Program-made: the position numbers and the translations under genes
The notes under the pieces: model-generated
The model's input: the letters and a program-made list of their open reading frames with translations, nothing else
The model's database searches: none
What the model was told of the DNA's origin: nothing
Source of the DNA: Achromobacter insolitus
GTDB taxonomy: Bacteria; Pseudomonadota; Gammaproteobacteria; Burkholderiales; Burkholderiaceae_B
DNA length: 64,000 bases
Direction of reading: 5' to 3'
Assembly: GCF_002209555.1 (NCBI RefSeq)
Contig: NZ_NJIF01000003.1
Span: forward strand, 434,001-498,000
In this document: piece after piece, positions 16,771-25,452 of the stretch
Position numbering within the stretch: the stretch's first letter is position 1
How the letters are laid out: every line of letters begins with the position of its first letter

Positions 16771-16992
16771 ATGAAAGTCATCCGATCGATCGCCATAGGC
16801 CTCATGATGGGGTCGCTGGTTGCCTGCACCAACATGAGTTCCAAGCAACAAGGCACCCTGTCAGGCGCCGCCATCGGCGCCGCAGCGGGCGCCGGCATTG
16901 CCGCCATCGCGGGCGGCAGCGGCTGGACCGGCGCGGCCATCGGCGCCGCCGCCGGCGGCATCGCCGGCAACATATACGGCGATAAGCACTGA
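16771..16992 (+). CDS. Small glycine-zipper lipoprotein
   Basis: 73 residues. The lipobox is LVAC, followed by a GxxxG-rich glycine-zipper (GAAIGAAAGAGIAAIAGG, then GAAIGAAAGGIAGN). This is typical of YMGG/osmotically inducible lipoproteins that insert in or span membranes. AGGAGACCGCC precedes the ATG. Its role is likely in outer-membrane integrity or stress; nothing more specific can be read. Confidence 0.8.
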   Translation: MKVIRSIAIGLMMGSLVACTNMSSKQQGTLSGAAIGAAAGAGIAAIAGGSGWTGAAIGAAAGGIAGNIYGDKH

Positions 16993-17016
16993 ACCGGGCG
17001 CCCTGGCGCCTGTCCC

Positions 17017-17040
17017 GGTCCCGGGCCTACGCCCGGGACC
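17017..17040. terminator. Stem-loop between convergent genes
   Basis: GGTCCCGGGC (17017-17026), loop CTAC, GCCCGGGACC (17031-17040): a perfect 10-bp GC stem without a U-tract. It lies between the lipoprotein gene and the convergent SDR gene, so it may act as a two-way transcription barrier or mRNA 3' end. Confidence 0.4.
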
Positions 17041-17044
17041 GCGG

Positions 17045-17875
17045 CTACAGATTGCCGGTGGACTTGCCGATCCGCCAGTAAACGCCCCCGCCTGTCATCC
17101 CGCCGTCGACCGGCAGGTCGGCGCCGGTGATGAACGACGCCTCGGGCCCCAGCAAAAACATCACCGCCGCCGCGATCTCGTCGGCCTCCGCGCCCCGTGA
17201 AAGCGGCGTGGCGTCGCGGTTGCCTTCATAGAACAGCCGCGCCCGCGCAGCGTCATGCACGGCATTGGGCTGCATGATCATCGGCGTTTCCACAAGCCCC
17301 GGGCATACCGTGTTGACGCGGATACCCCGCCCGGCCAGCTCCAGCGACGCCGCCCGCGTCAGGCCCCGCAAGGCCCACTTGCTGGCGGTGTAGGCCGCGC
17401 TGAAGTACCCGGTGAGCCCGGCCGTCGACGAAGTGTTGACGATAGCGGCGCCCTCCGGCATCAGGCCGGCCAGGTTGCGGATCGCGAGAAACGGCCCGTC
17501 CAGGTTGATGTCCAGCAGGCGCCGCCATTCGGCGTGGGTGGTTTCGGTCACCGTCTTGCGCAAGGTCACCCCCGCGTTGTTGACCAGGCCATAAAGTGGC
17601 ACACCCGCCTGCTCGATTTCGACCGCAAGCGCAGCCCAATCGGACTCAAGGGCCACGTCCGCCACGCGGTTATGCAAGCGCCCGGCATGCTCTCCCGCGG
17701 CCGCGCGCAGCGCAGCCCAACTGGCATCGTCTTGCGGCAACACGTCCAGGGCATAGACGGTCGCACCTGCTTGCAACAGGCGTAGCGCCTCGGCCGCGCC
17801 TTGCCCTCTGGCCGCGCCCGTGACGACCGCCGCCTTTCCCGCCCAGTAAGAATCCATGCCGTTCCCGTTCATCAT
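17045..17875 (-). CDS. Short-chain dehydrogenase/reductase
   Basis: 276 residues. Classical SDR: cofactor motif VTGAARGQGAAEA, NNAGV, the active-site Ser in NTSSTAG and YTASK (Tyr/Lys). The C terminus has GADLPVDGGMTGG. An Asp after strand 2 (YALDVL) suggests NAD(H). The ATG at 17875 overlaps the preceding SDR stop as ATGA; MDSYW 18 bases on is an alternative start. Last gene of the hydrolase-MHS-SDR-SDR operon, it probably oxidises an alcohol released by the hydrolase (inference). Confidence 0.87.
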   Translation of the reverse strand: MMNGNGMDSYWAGKAAVVTGAARGQGAAEALRLLQAGATVYALDVLPQDDASWAALRAAAGEHAGRLHNRVADVALESDWAALAVEIEQAGVPLYGLVNNAGVTLRKTVTETTHAEWRRLLDINLDGPFLAIRNLAGLMPEGAAIVNTSSTAGLTGYFSAAYTASKWALRGLTRAASLELAGRGIRVNTVCPGLVETPMIMQPNAVHDAARARLFYEGNRDATPLSRGAEADEIAAAVMFLLGPEASFITGADLPVDGGMTGGGVYWRIGKSTGNL

Positions 17876-18612
17876 GTCTTGGAGACTCCGCCGTCAGCCA
17901 TCAGCACATGGCCAGTGACGTAGCTCGACGCCTGCGAGGCCAGGTACAGCGCCGCATCGGCAATCTCGGCAGGTTGGCCGACGCGCCGCACCGGCAGGCG
18001 CTCGACGTACTCGGCGTAGGTGGCGGCATCGCCGTGCATCCAGCTGCTCATCGGCGTTTCGATGAACCCCGGCGCGATCGCGTTCACGCGCAGTCCCTTG
18101 GGGCTCCATTCCAGCGCCAGGCATTGCGTCAGGTGCGCCACGCCGGCCTTGGCCGCCGCGTAGTCGGCGCAATTCGGGCGCGGCTTGACGCCCGCATAGC
18201 TCGACAGGTTGATGATGGCGCCGCTGCCTTGCGCGATCATGTGCCGCGCGGCCGCCTGCGCGCCGAAGAACGTGCCCTTGAGATTGATGTCGATCGTGCG
18301 TTGCCAGGCGGCCTCGTCCAGCTCCATGGCCGGCGCCCGCGCCATGAAGCCCGCGTTGTTGATCCACACATCCAGCGCCCCGTACCGCGCCGCCACGGCG
18401 TCGGCCAGATCGCGCACGGCCTGTGCGTGCGTCACATCCAGCTTTCGGCAATCGGCATTCACGCCGGAGAGGGCCTCAAGGTCCAGGTCGGTGGCGACGA
18501 CGGTCGCTCCCTGCTGGCTGAACGCCGCCGCCATGGCGCGTCCAATCCCGCCCCCGGCGCCGGTAACGACCACGGTTTTCCCTGCCAGATCCGGATAATT
18601 CATTTTGCTCAT
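17872..18612 (-). CDS. Short-chain dehydrogenase/reductase
   Basis: 246 residues. SDR motifs: VTGAGGGIGRAMA, ATDLD (NAD-type acidic residue), NNAGF, NLSSYAG and YAAAK, then the GFIETPM loop and the C-terminal VTGHVLMADGGVS. It is related to, but clearly distinct from, the next SDR, so the two probably act in sequence or on different stereoisomers. It follows the MHS transporter gene on the same strand with a 22-base gap. Confidence 0.87.
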   Translation of the reverse strand: MSKMNYPDLAGKTVVVTGAGGGIGRAMAAAFSQQGATVVATDLDLEALSGVNADCRKLDVTHAQAVRDLADAVAARYGALDVWINNAGFMARAPAMELDEAAWQRTIDINLKGTFFGAQAAARHMIAQGSGAIINLSSYAGVKPRPNCADYAAAKAGVAHLTQCLALEWSPKGLRVNAIAPGFIETPMSSWMHGDAATYAEYVERLPVRRVGQPAEIADAALYLASQASSYVTGHVLMADGGVSKT

Positions 18613-18634
18613 GTGATGTTGGATAGATTGAAGT

Positions 18635-19984
18635 TCAGTTGTATGCAGCGCGCCTGGCGCCTTGCTTCGCGGCAGCCGTGGCTGCGTCCTCGCCCGGCAG
18701 TCGGATGTCGTTCAGGTCCATGCCGGCCGTTTCCTTGATCAGGAATGCGCCTGCGAAGGCCATCAACCCCAATGCCCCTACGTAGGCCGTGTAGACCCAG
18801 TCCAGCCCCTGGGCTCCCAGCCAGGCGTTGATGTAGGGAGCCGTGCCGCCGAAGATCGCGACCGACAGCGACGAGATGAATCCCACGCCCATGGCGCGCG
18901 CGCCGGTAGGCACCTGTTCCGCCACCACCGCCGGGAAGATCGCCGCCAAGAGCGCCCAAACCAGCAGTCCGATCAACTGGCCCACGAATAGCGTCCAAGG
19001 TTGGTCGGTCACGATGTGCGATACCGGAAACACCGCCAGCGCCACGCCCAGGCCAAATGCCATGACCATGGGCTTGCGGCCGTAGCGGTCCGCCAGCCAG
19101 CCGCAAACCGGCAGCCACAGCAGGCACAGCAGTTGCGCGATCAGGCTGGCCGTGTAGGCGCCCGACGGATCCATGCCCTTGGTCGCGATGGCCGTGGCCG
19201 GCGCGAACGTGACCCAGGTGTAGTACGTGGCATTGGAGGCGGCGGCGATCATCACGATGTTGCGCGCGATCTTCAACGCTTGGCGCGTCGTGATCTTCGG
19301 CGCGCCGCCCTGCTCCGTCCTGTGCTCGAACACCTCACTCTCGCTGGCGCTGCGGCGCAGGAACAGCGCATAGACGCCCAGCAAGGCGCCCACGCCAAAG
19401 CCCACGCGCCAGCCCCAGGCCTCCATCGCCGGCTTGCCCAGCCAGGAGGTCAACAACGCCGCCAGCGCGGTCGCCGCCATGACGCCGATGGTGACGCTGA
19501 CGAAGACCGAGCTGGACCAGAGCCCGCGCCTGGCCGGCGGCGCGATCTCCGCCACGTAGGTATAGGCCACGCCGGACTCGCCGCCGTGCGCCAGGCCCTG
19601 CATCAGGCGGCAAACGAACAGCAGCACCGATGCCAGCACCCCGGCCTGTTCGTACGTAGGCAGCAGCGCGATCGCCAGGCTGGTCAAGGCCAGCAGGCAC
19701 ATCGTCAGGACCAGCGTGAACTTGCGGCCGTAGCGATCGCCGATGCGGCCGAACAGCCAGCCGCCGACGGGCCGCGCGAGGAATCCGCCAGCGAAGACGG
19801 CCAGGGTCGCCAGCAGCGCCGACCCCCGATCGGAGGGATCGAACAGGTTCATGGCCAGATACGCGGAGAACGTGCCGTACAAGGTCCAGTCGAACCACTC
19901 CAGGGCATTGCCTACGGCCGCCGCCCGCAGCGAAGCCTGGCGGCGCTGGCGGTTCTGTGTCTCCATCATTTTTGTCGTTGTCAT
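18635..19984 (-). CDS. MHS-family MFS metabolite:H+ symporter
   Basis: 449 residues with about 12 membrane segments. The family start GNALEWFDWTLYGTFSAYLA is characteristic of metabolite:H+ symporters (KgtP, ShiA, ProP). Loop motifs are GRIGDRYGRK after TM2 and WLADRYGRK after TM8, with RLMQGLAHGGESG in TM4. The start is chosen at MTTTKMMETQ, preceded by AGGAATAAGA overlapping the end of the hydrolase gene (stop 5 bases away). It probably imports an organic acid or its ester for this operon. Confidence 0.86.
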   Translation of the reverse strand: MTTTKMMETQNRQRRQASLRAAAVGNALEWFDWTLYGTFSAYLAMNLFDPSDRGSALLATLAVFAGGFLARPVGGWLFGRIGDRYGRKFTLVLTMCLLALTSLAIALLPTYEQAGVLASVLLFVCRLMQGLAHGGESGVAYTYVAEIAPPARRGLWSSSVFVSVTIGVMAATALAALLTSWLGKPAMEAWGWRVGFGVGALLGVYALFLRRSASESEVFEHRTEQGGAPKITTRQALKIARNIVMIAAASNATYYTWVTFAPATAIATKGMDPSGAYTASLIAQLLCLLWLPVCGWLADRYGRKPMVMAFGLGVALAVFPVSHIVTDQPWTLFVGQLIGLLVWALLAAIFPAVVAEQVPTGARAMGVGFISSLSVAIFGGTAPYINAWLGAQGLDWVYTAYVGALGLMAFAGAFLIKETAGMDLNDIRLPGEDAATAAAKQGARRAAYN

Positions 19985-19988
19985 CTTC

Positions 19989-20933
19989 TTATTCCTGGGT
20001 GTCCCGGCCGAGGTGCTGCGCGAACCAGTTGGCCGCTGCGCTGCTGGTGCGTTCGAAGTGCTCCGTGTAGACCGAGTAATGGCCGCCCGGCAGCAACAGG
20101 AGTTGCTTGGGCTGGTGCGCAGCATTGAACGCGTCCTGCTGCAGATCGGCGGGCGTCAAGCCGTCGCCCGTCGCGACAATCATCAAAAGAGGCGTGGGCG
20201 CGATGCGCCGGACATACGTGCCCGGCTCATAGGCCCGCGCCAACTCCAGCGACCGCAGCGTGACTTCATTGACCCAGGTCGGACAGCGGCGCGCTTCTCC
20301 GGTCATGTAGTTGTAGGAGTCCGGACCCGGATAGGCGACTGGCGCATCGGGGTCGGCGTCGACCATGCGCAGCGTCGCCGGCGGCTGGCCTGCGTCGCGC
20401 GCCTCGCGGTCGGCTTCGAACGCTGCTTGCAGCGCCAGCGCCTTGTCGTAGCGCACGCGCCGTTGCGCCGCAGAAAACCCGCTGGTGGTCGGGACCTGGC
20501 TGACCACGCATTTGACCCGCCGGTCGATGGCGGCGACCGTCAGCGCGTGGCCGCCGCTGTAGCTGCTACCCCAGATGCCGATGCGCTCGCGGTCCACTTC
20601 CGGACGCCGGCGCAAATAGGAAATGGCCGACCGGAAGTCGTGGATCTGCCGCTGCGGGTCGATCTCCTGGCGGGGCATGCCCTCGCTGCGACCCAAGTTG
20701 CGGAAGTCAAAGGTCAACGCGGCCAGACCCCGGGCGACCACTGCCGCGGCATAGTCTTCCAGATCGCCGCCCGCCACCATGGACCAGCCATGCGCCAGCA
20801 CCACCGCGCCCACCGGCTCGGCAGTGTTCGCCGGCAAGTAGAAGGTGCCGCGGATCAGGTCCCCCTCCACCCTGAATTCAATCGGTTCTGCCGATCCTTT
20901 CGGGACCGTATCTTCTGGCAATGATGCATTCAC
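19989..20933 (-). CDS. Alpha/beta hydrolase (CocE/dienelactone-hydrolase-like)
   Basis: 314 residues from GTG20933. The oxyanion part is VVLAHGWSM, the nucleophile lies in GIWGSSYSGG (Ser124 from this start), the acid in IVATGDGLTPAD and the His in GGHYSVY. AAGGAG stands six bases before GTG20933, while the in-frame ATG at 20954 has no Shine-Dalgarno, so I chose GTG. It is the first gene of the operon controlled by the divergent LysR. Its likely role is cleaving an ester or lactone. Confidence 0.82.
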   Translation of the reverse strand: MNASLPEDTVPKGSAEPIEFRVEGDLIRGTFYLPANTAEPVGAVVLAHGWSMVAGGDLEDYAAAVVARGLAALTFDFRNLGRSEGMPRQEIDPQRQIHDFRSAISYLRRRPEVDRERIGIWGSSYSGGHALTVAAIDRRVKCVVSQVPTTSGFSAAQRRVRYDKALALQAAFEADREARDAGQPPATLRMVDADPDAPVAYPGPDSYNYMTGEARRCPTWVNEVTLRSLELARAYEPGTYVRRIAPTPLLMIVATGDGLTPADLQQDAFNAAHQPKQLLLLPGGHYSVYTEHFERTSSAAANWFAQHLGRDTQE

Positions 20934-21030
20934 GCCTGTCTCCTTATTGCTCATTTATGAGCTAATATTTTGTGAACAGGTCGAATTCTGCCCATCGGGC
21001 CTGTCGCGAACAAGCGCTATTATTCGCACC

Positions 21031-21053
21031 ATCAATCGGTATTAACGATTGAT
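21031..21053. promoter_or_regulatory. LysR-type operator (T-N11-A palindrome)
   Basis: ATCAATCG (21031-21038), GTATTAA, CGATTGAT (21046-21053): perfect 8-bp arms that contain the canonical T-N11-A (T21036 to A21048). It lies in the 20934-21094 gap between the divergent LysR gene and hydrolase operon, 41 bases before the LysR start. Confidence 0.7.
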
Positions 21054-21094
21054 AAAAGAAACACGAGCTTGCACTCCAGAGGTGTCCCGGAGCC

Positions 21095-21997
21095 ATGGAT
21101 CTACGCCAATTCGATTGCTTTCTGGCCGTTGCGGACAAGCTGCATTTCGGCCGCGCCGCGGAGGCGCTGCACATGAGCCAATCCTCCGTCTCGGAGGCGG
21201 TCAAGGCGCTGGAACGGACGCTGGGCGGCCCCTTGTTCGAGCGCAGCAGCCGCCGGGTCGCCCTGACGCCGCTGGGTGAAACCTTGAAGCTGGGCGCGGG
21301 GCCCGCCGTGATCATGCTGAAAGCCGCGCTGGATGACTGCAAACGTCAGGCCGCGGGCAAGCCGCGCCATCTGCGCATCGGCTTCCTTGGGGGCGGTTTC
21401 TATGAGCTGTACCGCCCTCTGGTCACCGAATTCAAGGCGGCCCACCCCAACGTGGAACTGGAGTTCCTGGAGCTCACCTATGTCACCCACTACGCCGCGG
21501 TCGCCGACGGTTCCGTCGACGTGGCGTTCTGCCGCCTGCCGCTGGGCGCGGATGGACTGTGCCATGGGCCTATCGTGTTGCGGGACCAGCGCATGCTGTG
21601 CGTCCCACACGATCATCCGTTCGCCGCGGCGACGCTGCTGGACCCGGAATTGCTGGCCGAGGAGCGGCTGGTGCGCATGGTGCCCGGCTCGGTCAACCAG
21701 GAATGGCAGGATTACCACTTTCCCCGCCACACCCCCAAGGGCAAGCCCATTGGCGACGGCCCGGTGGTGCGCACGATCCGCGAAGGAATCGCGGCCGTGA
21801 ATACACGCCAGGGCCTGCTGATGCTGACCAAGCGCGCCGCCAGCTACTACGCGACGCCCGAGATTGCTTTCGTGGAGATAGACCTGCCCGCCATGCCGTC
21901 GGCCCTGGTGCGGCGGGTGGACGACCACCGGCCCATACTCCAGGAACTGGAGGCCTTGCTGCTACGCATCGCCGAGCGCCATGGCGTGGCGGCCTAA
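21095..21997 (+). CDS. LysR-family transcriptional regulator
   Basis: 300 residues. The N-terminal winged helix reads FLAVADKLHFGRAAEALHMSQSSVSEAVKALERTLGGPLFER. The effector domain starts LRIGFLGGGFYELYRPLVTEFKAAHPNVELEFLE. This length and the CbnR/BenM-like type suit control of a catabolic operon. It is divergent from the hydrolase/MHS/SDR operon with a textbook LysR site between them. The inducer is unknown. Confidence 0.9.
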   Translation: MDLRQFDCFLAVADKLHFGRAAEALHMSQSSVSEAVKALERTLGGPLFERSSRRVALTPLGETLKLGAGPAVIMLKAALDDCKRQAAGKPRHLRIGFLGGGFYELYRPLVTEFKAAHPNVELEFLELTYVTHYAAVADGSVDVAFCRLPLGADGLCHGPIVLRDQRMLCVPHDHPFAAATLLDPELLAEERLVRMVPGSVNQEWQDYHFPRHTPKGKPIGDGPVVRTIREGIAAVNTRQGLLMLTKRAASYYATPEIAFVEIDLPAMPSALVRRVDDHRPILQELEALLLRIAERHGVAA

Positions 21998-22000
21998 GCC

Positions 22001-22033
22001 GGCGGCCTGATCCGGCCGCCGACCGCCGGATCA
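22001..22033. terminator. Overlapping stem-loops between convergent genes
   Basis: Two mutually exclusive perfect hairpins share bases: GGCGGCC (22001-22007) with 22014-22020, and TGATCCGGC (22008-22016) with GCCGGATCA (22025-22033). They lie between the LysR gene and the convergent hydrolase gene, and the second covers the latter's stop codon. No U-tract, so termination is uncertain. Confidence 0.4.
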
Positions 22034-22708
22034 GCGCTGCGAATCCAGCACCTCGTTGTGCTTCACCACGTCCTGCGCCTTGGCGTAGCTTTCGATCAGC
22101 AACTGATAGGCGGGGAACACCTTGGTGTAGACCTCGGCCCACTGCATGGCATCTTCACGATTCCAGGTCTTTTGCAGCTCCGACGCCACGGCGGCGGTAT
22201 CCATCGGGACCACGCCTGCCTGCACCACGCGCGCCAACGTGATTTCCTGCGCCATCTTGGTATAGGTGCCCGAAGCGTCGATTACCGCGAATACCTTGTA
22301 GCCGTCGGCCACCGCGCTGATGGCGGGGAACGCCATGCACACGCTGGTGATGGTGCCAGCGATGATCAGCGTCTTGCGGCCGGTCGCCTTCACGGCGGCG
22401 ACAAATTCGGGGTTGTCCCAGGCATTGATTTCGCCCTTGCGAGCGATGTATTGCGCATGGGGCGCGTTGGCGTGGATTTCCGGAATCAGCGGGCCGTTCG
22501 GACCTTGCGGCACGGACGCCGTGGTGATGACCGGCATCTTGGCCAGCGTGGCCATCGAGGCCAGGGCGCCGGCGCGGGCCCGCAGTTCGGGCATGGGCAT
22601 GTCGCCCACGGTCTGGAACAGGCCGCTCTGGTGGTCGATCAGCAACATGACGGCGTCGTCGGCGTTGATGACGGGACGTTGGCCGTTGAAGTTGGCGGGT
22701 GCAGACAT
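22031..22708 (-). CDS. Isochorismatase-family cysteine hydrolase (YcaC-like)
   Basis: 225 residues. The catalytic triad of the family is visible: D25 in [11 protein letters not shown]91 in ARKGEINAW, and C124 in TSVCMAFPA; the cis-peptide TIT precedes it. The long C-terminal helix region ([14 protein letters not shown]) is as in the YcaC subgroup. These enzymes hydrolyse amide or related bonds, with no single established substrate. It is transcribed alone, convergent with the LysR gene. Confidence 0.83.
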   Translation of the reverse strand: MSAPANFNGQRPVINADDAVMLLIDHQSGLFQTVGDMPMPELRARAGALASMATLAKMPVITTASVPQGPNGPLIPEIHANAPHAQYIARKGEINAWDNPEFVAAVKATGRKTLIIAGTITSVCMAFPAISAVADGYKVFAVIDASGTYTKMAQEITLARVVQAGVVPMDTAAVASELQKTWNREDAMQWAEVYTKVFPAYQLLIESYAKAQDVVKHNEVLDSQR

Positions 22709-23074
22709 GGTGTTCTCCTAGATTGAAAGTCGGCGGCGTTGTGCCGAATCAGAAGCCTTATGGCTGCACAAATAATAAAAATGGAACAAAATTCGCGGAA
22801 GATCGATTTTTTGCTATCAGAGTTCTATTTTTAGAACAAACGCCCTTCAGCGGGAGTGACGACCAGAGTGGCGCGGGACGGCACAGGCACCTTGGACGTT
22901 GCCCTCCCCAAAATGGAAAACCATGACATCCCGATCACCGATTGGCCACTGGTGCCGCACTGTCCCATTCTTTAAGCTTGTCGGACGTTTTCAGCATCCG
23001 CTGAACTCCGGCACCGGAACCGGCGGGCGCGGCTTCTGGGTCCAACGGTGCCGCAACACGAGAGAGAGAACTCA
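22709..23074. other. 366-bp divergent intergenic region with a palindrome
   Basis: The part near the hydrolase is AT-rich and holds GTTCTA-TTTT-TAGAAC (22822-22837), a perfect inverted repeat. A nearby GGAACAAAA (about 22784) resembles the AGAACAAAC beside the repeat. It may be an operator for a regulator encoded elsewhere. The part near the YceI gene shows nothing I can name. Confidence 0.4.
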
Positions 23075-23665
23075 ATGAAGCACGCCTACGCAGCATTTCT
23101 TGCCACAACATTCCTGGCCCTGAGCACCCTGCCGACCCACGCCGCCCCCGTGGACTACCAGATCGATCCCGAGCACACGGAAATCGTGGTCACCTGGAGC
23201 CACCTGGGCTATTCCAATCCCACGGCTCATGCGGGCGGCGTGACTGGCGTGCTCAGCTATGACGCCGCCCAACCCGCAAAATCGTCGGTCACTTTGAGCG
23301 TGCCCGTGCCGCGCCTGACGTCGCACGTGCCCAAGCTGGACGAAATGCTGCAAGGCACCGATTTCTTCCAGGCAACCAAGTACCCGGATATCCAATTCAA
23401 GAGCACCTCGGTAGCCGACCAGGGAGATGGGAATCTGCGCATCAGCGGCATTCTGCGCATCAAGAACATCGAAAAGCCCGTGGTGCTGCAAGCGCGCAAG
23501 AACCGGCAAGGCATGCATCCCATGGCGCAGCGGCCAGCCATCGGCTTTGACGCCACGACCGTTCTCAAGCGCAGCGACTTCGGCGTCGACGCATTTGCGC
23601 CCGACGTAAGCGACGAGGTGCAACTGCGCATCACCGTTGAAGCGGTGGCCAACGCCGCGCGTTGA
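23075..23665 (+). CDS. YceI-family periplasmic protein
   Basis: 196 residues: signal peptide (ending near THA), then the YceI lipocalin-like barrel with YQIDPEHTEIVVTWSHLGYSNP, LQGTDFFQATKYPDIQFKSTSV and RSDFGVDAF. The family binds isoprenoid or other amphiphilic molecules in the periplasm. A GAGAGAGA site precedes the ATG. It appears to be a single-gene unit. Confidence 0.87.
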   Translation: MKHAYAAFLATTFLALSTLPTHAAPVDYQIDPEHTEIVVTWSHLGYSNPTAHAGGVTGVLSYDAAQPAKSSVTLSVPVPRLTSHVPKLDEMLQGTDFFQATKYPDIQFKSTSVADQGDGNLRISGILRIKNIEKPVVLQARKNRQGMHPMAQRPAIGFDATTVLKRSDFGVDAFAPDVSDEVQLRITVEAVANAAR

Positions 23666-23845
23666 GGCACCAACCCTATTTGCATAGGCATACGGGCGTG
23701 TCGGGCGCGATGACAGGACCGGGGGCACCGCGCCGTCTGCAAGACCCTGCAATCGGGCAGGCATGGACCGGTGGGCATGCGCTCTCGGCATACACTGCTA
23801 CGCGCGACGCCACGCCCCGGATCCTCCCATGCAGATGTTCAATCC

Positions 23846-25324
23846 ATGATGTACCTCCTGTGGTCCCTACCCGCGCTTGCGGTCATCGGCGCCATCGCCA
23901 GCGGGCGCTTGAACACCACGGCCGCAGCCGTGCTCGGCCTGCTCGCCGCCGCGCCAATAGCGCTGCTCACGGCACCCGTTCCCTACACCGCAAGCCTGCT
24001 CGGGCTGGCCCTGGAACGCGGACTCTGGATAGGCTGGATCATCACGCCCTACATCCTCGGCGGGCTGTTGTTCTGGAACATGGCCGCGCAAACCCGCGCG
24101 CGACGGCAAGCCGCGGACAGCGGCAAGTCCGCATTGGCCCATCCCTTGGCGCGCCGCCGACTGCTGTTCTTCGCCTGCTTCCTCGTGGGGCCGTTCGCCG
24201 AATCGGCAACCGGCTTCGGCGTGGGCATGCTGGGAACGGTGCTGCTGATCCGCCCGCTGGACCTGAAGCCGCGCGAAACCATGGTGTTCGCGCTGTTGAG
24301 CCAGACCCTGATCCCGTGGGGTGCGATGGGCAGCGGCACGCTGCTGGCCTCCGCTTACGCACGCGTCCCGGCATCGCAGCTGGCCCTGTACAGCATGGTG
24401 CCGGTGGCACTGCTGATGGTGCTGTGGCTGCTGCTCTACTGGCGCACCGCGCGGCGCGCGGGCCTCAAGGCCGCGCCGTCGGAACATGCGCGCGAGGCCG
24501 CCTGGATGATCGCGAGCCTGGCCGCGCTCACCGCCGCAACCGCGCTGCTGGGACCGGAGACCGCATTGCTCTCTGCCTACGGCCCGATCATCGTGCTGCG
24601 CTACTTGCTGGACCGCCGCCCGGACCGGCTCCGCATGGCCGCCGCGGCACGCACGGCCTTGCCCTACATCGTCATGATTGCCTGGTTGGTGGCCACCCGG
24701 TTGCTCCCCGACCTGAACCACGGCTTGACCAGACTGGCCGCGTTCAATCCGTTTGCGGACCTGCCCGGCTGGATGCCGTTCTTGCATGCCGGCAGTTGGC
24801 TGATCGTCGGGGCCGTGCTGATGGCAGCCGCAAGCCGGCAGCGCGGCCTGCTCCAGACACAGGCGCGCGCGGCCTGGAGCACCGGGCGCCATGCGGTCTA
24901 TTCGGTGTTCCTGTTCGCCATGATGGCCGAAGTGCTCGCCGGGGCCGGCATCTCGCAAGCCTACGCGGACGGCCTGTTCGCTGCCCTGCAAGACTGGACC
25001 ATCCTGATCACGCCCGTGCTGGCCGGCGTGTTCGGCATACTGGCCAATAGCGGCAACGCGCCCAACAGCCTGTTCATGCCTGCGCAACTCTCGCTGGCCC
25101 TGAACGCCGGCATGAGCGTGCCGGCCGCGGCGGCGCTGCTGCACGTGTCCGGCACGTCGATGGGAATATTCTCGCCCGTGCGGATGTCGATCGCCGCGGG
25201 CCTGGCCCATGGCCGCGGCGAAGAACGCCGCGTGTACGCGCAGTTGCTGCCTTTTGCGCTGGCGGCGTTCGGCGTGCTGCTGTGCCTGGCGGTGTTGGTG
25301 GTAATGACGGGGGCCCGGCCCTGA
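23846..25324 (+). CDS. L-lactate permease (LldP/LctP)-family transporter
   Basis: 492 residues, about 12-14 membrane segments. Family motifs: GPFAESATGFGVGMLGTVLLIRPL, PWGAMGSGTLLASA, the late ILANSGNAPNSLFMPAQ and SVPAAAALLHVSGTSMGIFSPVRM. Start taken at MMYLLWSLP (ATG23846); no strong Shine-Dalgarno is seen and an upstream extension to 23771 is possible but not hydrophobic. Substrates in the family are lactate and glycolate. Here it precedes an acetylpolyamine amidohydrolase gene (gap 128), so a different monocarboxylate is possible. Confidence 0.83.
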   Translation: MMYLLWSLPALAVIGAIASGRLNTTAAAVLGLLAAAPIALLTAPVPYTASLLGLALERGLWIGWIITPYILGGLLFWNMAAQTRARRQAADSGKSALAHPLARRRLLFFACFLVGPFAESATGFGVGMLGTVLLIRPLDLKPRETMVFALLSQTLIPWGAMGSGTLLASAYARVPASQLALYSMVPVALLMVLWLLLYWRTARRAGLKAAPSEHAREAAWMIASLAALTAATALLGPETALLSAYGPIIVLRYLLDRRPDRLRMAAAARTALPYIVMIAWLVATRLLPDLNHGLTRLAAFNPFADLPGWMPFLHAGSWLIVGAVLMAAASRQRGLLQTQARAAWSTGRHAVYSVFLFAMMAEVLAGAGISQAYADGLFAALQDWTILITPVLAGVFGILANSGNAPNSLFMPAQLSLALNAGMSVPAAAALLHVSGTSMGIFSPVRMSIAAGLAHGRGEERRVYAQLLPFALAAFGVLLCLAVLVVMTGARP

Positions 25325-25452
25325 GCGCCGCGCGGAAATGGCAGCCGGCGGCTTTCGTTCCGGGCGCGGCCGACGTATAACGTCGTCTTGGTCTCCTTCC
25401 AGGCCGGCGCGCCAGGCGCGCGCGCCCTCAACCCAACCAGGTGTCATTCCGC

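Noticed and set aside
22913..22975. 20-codon frame MENHDIPITDWPLVPHCPIL in the gap before the YceI gene
   Set aside because: No Shine-Dalgarno, no hairpin after it, and no amino-acid bias that would suggest a leader peptide. It may be chance.
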